Source: Candidatus Aminicenantota bacterium (GTDB taxonomy: Bacteria; Acidobacteriota; Aminicenantia; UBA2199). From it: a DNA stretch of 6,578 nt. The stretch is from NCBI GenBank assembly GCA_024644125.1, contig JAHELQ010000312.1, positions 1 through 6,578 on the forward strand, in the 5' to 3' direction. Below, one piece after another: positions 5,019 to 6,578 of the stretch. Each line of letters starts with the position of its first letter. Positions within the stretch are counted from its first letter, which is position 1. Position numbers and translations under genes: made by a program. The notes beneath the pieces were generated by a model, which was not told the DNA's origin, made no database searches, and was given only the letters and a program-made list of their open reading frames with translations.

Positions 5019-6578
5019 ATGACTAATATTGAATTTTTATATGTTTCTTCCACCGATGAGGTGGATACTGTCCATATCGGAATTTTCCCGCCATACGGCC
5101 GCTATTTCCGGCGGGAAATGGCGCGGCGCGGCGACAATATATTCTGGTACGAGGCGGATATCGACGAAGGGGATGTCTATTATCACTTCTTTTTAAACCG
5201 GGATTTTCCTTCCCCTGTATTCAATAGAATGGAGGATCTGGCTTCGCGGCGCGATCCATTGCGGCGTAGCTCCAAACATGTGGGGACCCGGCCTTTTTGC
5301 GCCGTTGAATTCCAGGAGACGCCGGTGTTCGTGATGGCCGGAGATGATTCTCGTTCGTGGTTACGGGCTGTCACCCATCATGGCTGGATTGAAGCGTTGT
5401 TTGTGGTCATTCAAGGGATGGGCGCGATTCCTTTTCGCCCTGCCCTCCAGTATAAAAACCGGCGGTACTGGGATGCCCCGTTGCCTACGAAGGTCGGTTC
5501 GGGCCCATTTGCGCTGCGGTTGAGCGGCGCAGGGCGGGAGTGTTATGTTCATCGGGGGGGCCGGATCTCGCCGGAATTGGATCGGGCCGATATGTTCCGG
5601 TGTCCTACCCCGGAATCGGAGTTGCGGAAGCGAACGATTCGTGCTGGAGCTGTGGGTTATCAAATTTTCCCCGACCGGTTCTTCCGTTTGCCCGGCGAGC
5701 CTGATTTGCGGCTCAAAACATGGGGAACGCCGCCCCAAAACCATGAATTCTGCGGAGGTACGCTTCGCGGTATCATAAATCGCCTGGATTATTTAAACGG
5801 ATTGGGCGTGGATTTTTTGTATCTGAATCCGGTGTTTCACGCCGCATCGGCTCATCGGTACGATACTGCCGATTATTTCCGGGTGGATCCGTTGCTGGGA
5901 ACCGAGGCGGACCTGGCGGAGTTGGTAACGGAGGCCCATAACCGGGATATGGCGGTAGTGCTGGATCTGGCGCTCAATCATTGTGGGATTGGTTTTTTCG
6001 CCTTCGAGGATGTGCTGGAAAAAGGCCAGGATTCACGGTATCGCGACTGGTTTCATATCCTGGGCTTCCCGGCGGATGTGGGGGATACTTTGACTTACCA
6101 ATGCTGGCAAGGGGATCCCTCGTTGCCGGAGTTCAATTTTCAACATCCAGGGGTGCAAGAGTATTTGACGCGGGTTGCTTGTTATTGGCTTGAAGCGTGC
6201 GATATCGACGGTTATCGCCTCGATACCTGCACCTCGTTGCCCATGCCGTTTGTGGCGCAACTTTCCGCCGCGTTACGCGCGCTCAAACCGGGATTTACCC
6301 TGGTGGGGGAGGTCTGGCACGCCAATGTGGGCCGTTTGTTGGATGAAGGCGGCATAGATGGCGTGACCAATTACCCGTTGTACTGGGATGTGCTGGCGCC
6401 GCTGGCAGAAGCGGACGATCCTCCGCTGGGGGGGCTGGCGGACGCGTTATTGAACTGGTTGTTCCATCTTCCTCTGCGCTGCGCGGGCGCGTCGTGGAAT
6501 TTTTTGGGGAATCACGACCTGCCCAGGATTCTCTCGGTTTTGAAAGAGAGGAGATGGTTTGATGCATTTTTGCTCATG
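5019..6578 (+). CDS. GH13 cyclomaltodextrinase/neopullulanase-like glycosidase, partial (C-terminus missing)
   Basis: The frame stays open for 520 codons to the window edge. It encodes an alpha-amylase family enzyme that likely cleaves alpha-1,4 (possibly alpha-1,6) bonds in maltodextrins, cyclodextrins or pullulan. With no signal peptide it should act in the cytoplasm. Residues about 10-90 (VDTVHIGIFPPYGR... GDVYYHFFLNRDF) look like one beta-sandwich, and about 100-205 (HHGWIEALFVV... YWDAPLP... GRECYVHRGG) like a second, CBM34-like one. The barrel begins at GYQIFPDRF (213-221). Region I is DLALNH (316-321), region V SLPEFN (368-373), region II GYRLDT with nucleophile D402, region III LVGEVWH with acid/base E431, and region IV NHD (498-500). 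HRYDTADYF and NHCGIGFF also match the neopullulanase subgroup. The rest of the barrel end and the C-terminal domain lie outside the window. ATG 5019 is the first in-frame start before the beta domain, although it lacks a ribosome site. A preceding FNR-type promoter suggests control by oxygen. Confidence 0.92.
   Translation, partial: MTNIEFLYVSSTDEVDTVHIGIFPPYGRYFRREMARRGDNIFWYEADIDEGDVYYHFFLNRDFPSPVFNRMEDLASRRDPLRRSSKHVGTRPFCAVEFQETPVFVMAGDDSRSWLRAVTHHGWIEALFVVIQGMGAIPFRPALQYKNRRYWDAPLPTKVGSGPFALRLSGAGRECYVHRGGRISPELDRADMFRCPTPESELRKRTIRAGAVGYQIFPDRFFRLPGEPDLRLKTWGTPPQNHEFCGGTLRGIINRLDYLNGLGVDFLYLNPVFHAASAHRYDTADYFRVDPLLGTEADLAELVTEAHNRDMAVVLDLALNHCGIGFFAFEDVLEKGQDSRYRDWFHILGFPADVGDTLTYQCWQGDPSLPEFNFQHPGVQEYLTRVACYWLEACDIDGYRLDTCTSLPMPFVAQLSAALRALKPGFTLVGEVWHANVGRLLDEGGIDGVTNYPLYWDVLAPLAEADDPPLGGLADALLNWLFHLPLRCAGASWNFLGNHDLPRILSVLKERRWFDAFLLM

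Overview
This window comes from a bacterial chromosome. It changes from an AT-rich accessory stretch (about 1-1090) to GC-rich housekeeping and metabolic genes (about 1100-6578). Several genes have clear Shine-Dalgarno sites and sigma70-like promoters. The host cannot be named from this sequence alone. A SahR-type regulator directly upstream of ahcY is known from Proteobacteria, including sulfate-reducing deltaproteobacterial lineages. A DAHP synthase with a C-terminal chorismate mutase is best known from Bacteroidota. A perfect FNR-type box hints at an anaerobic or facultative lifestyle. My best guess is a Gram-negative anaerobe of the Desulfobacterota or FCB (Bacteroidota-related) lineages.

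Layout. (1) 1-623, minus strand: a type II toxin-antitoxin module with a strong promoter and an intact 61-residue antitoxin. It overlaps a PIN-domain toxin gene that is broken by an in-frame stop and a one-base frameshift; the toxin runs off the left edge. (2) 588-1052: about 460 bases with no convincing gene, holding short direct and inverted repeats. (3) 1053-3464, plus strand: an apparent autoregulated operon. A promoter carries a near-perfect 18-bp palindrome between its -35 and -10 boxes. It is followed by sahR (an ArsR winged helix fused to a SAM/SAH-binding methyltransferase fold) and, 12 bp later, ahcY (S-adenosylhomocysteinase). (4) 3465-3691: GC-rich hairpins, a terminator-like structure and a probable new promoter. 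(5) 3692-4777: bifunctional DAHP synthase/chorismate mutase, feeding the shikimate and aromatic amino acid pathway. (6) 4778-5018: a terminator-like hairpin, a perfect FNR-type box about 41 bp upstream of a predicted start site, and a leader with several long T runs. (7) 5019 to the right edge: a GH13 cyclomaltodextrinase/neopullulanase-like enzyme with two N-terminal beta domains and all four GH13 catalytic regions. It is cut off by the window end.

How the genes work together. Only sahR and ahcY form a clear functional unit: SAH made by methyltransferases would be sensed by SahR, relieving repression of ahcY, whose product removes SAH. The aromatic and glycosidase genes appear to be separately transcribed neighbours. 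I found no clearly new multi-gene system. The most noteworthy points are the decayed toxin beside an intact antitoxin, the operator placement at sahR, and the FNR-type promoter ahead of the glycosidase.
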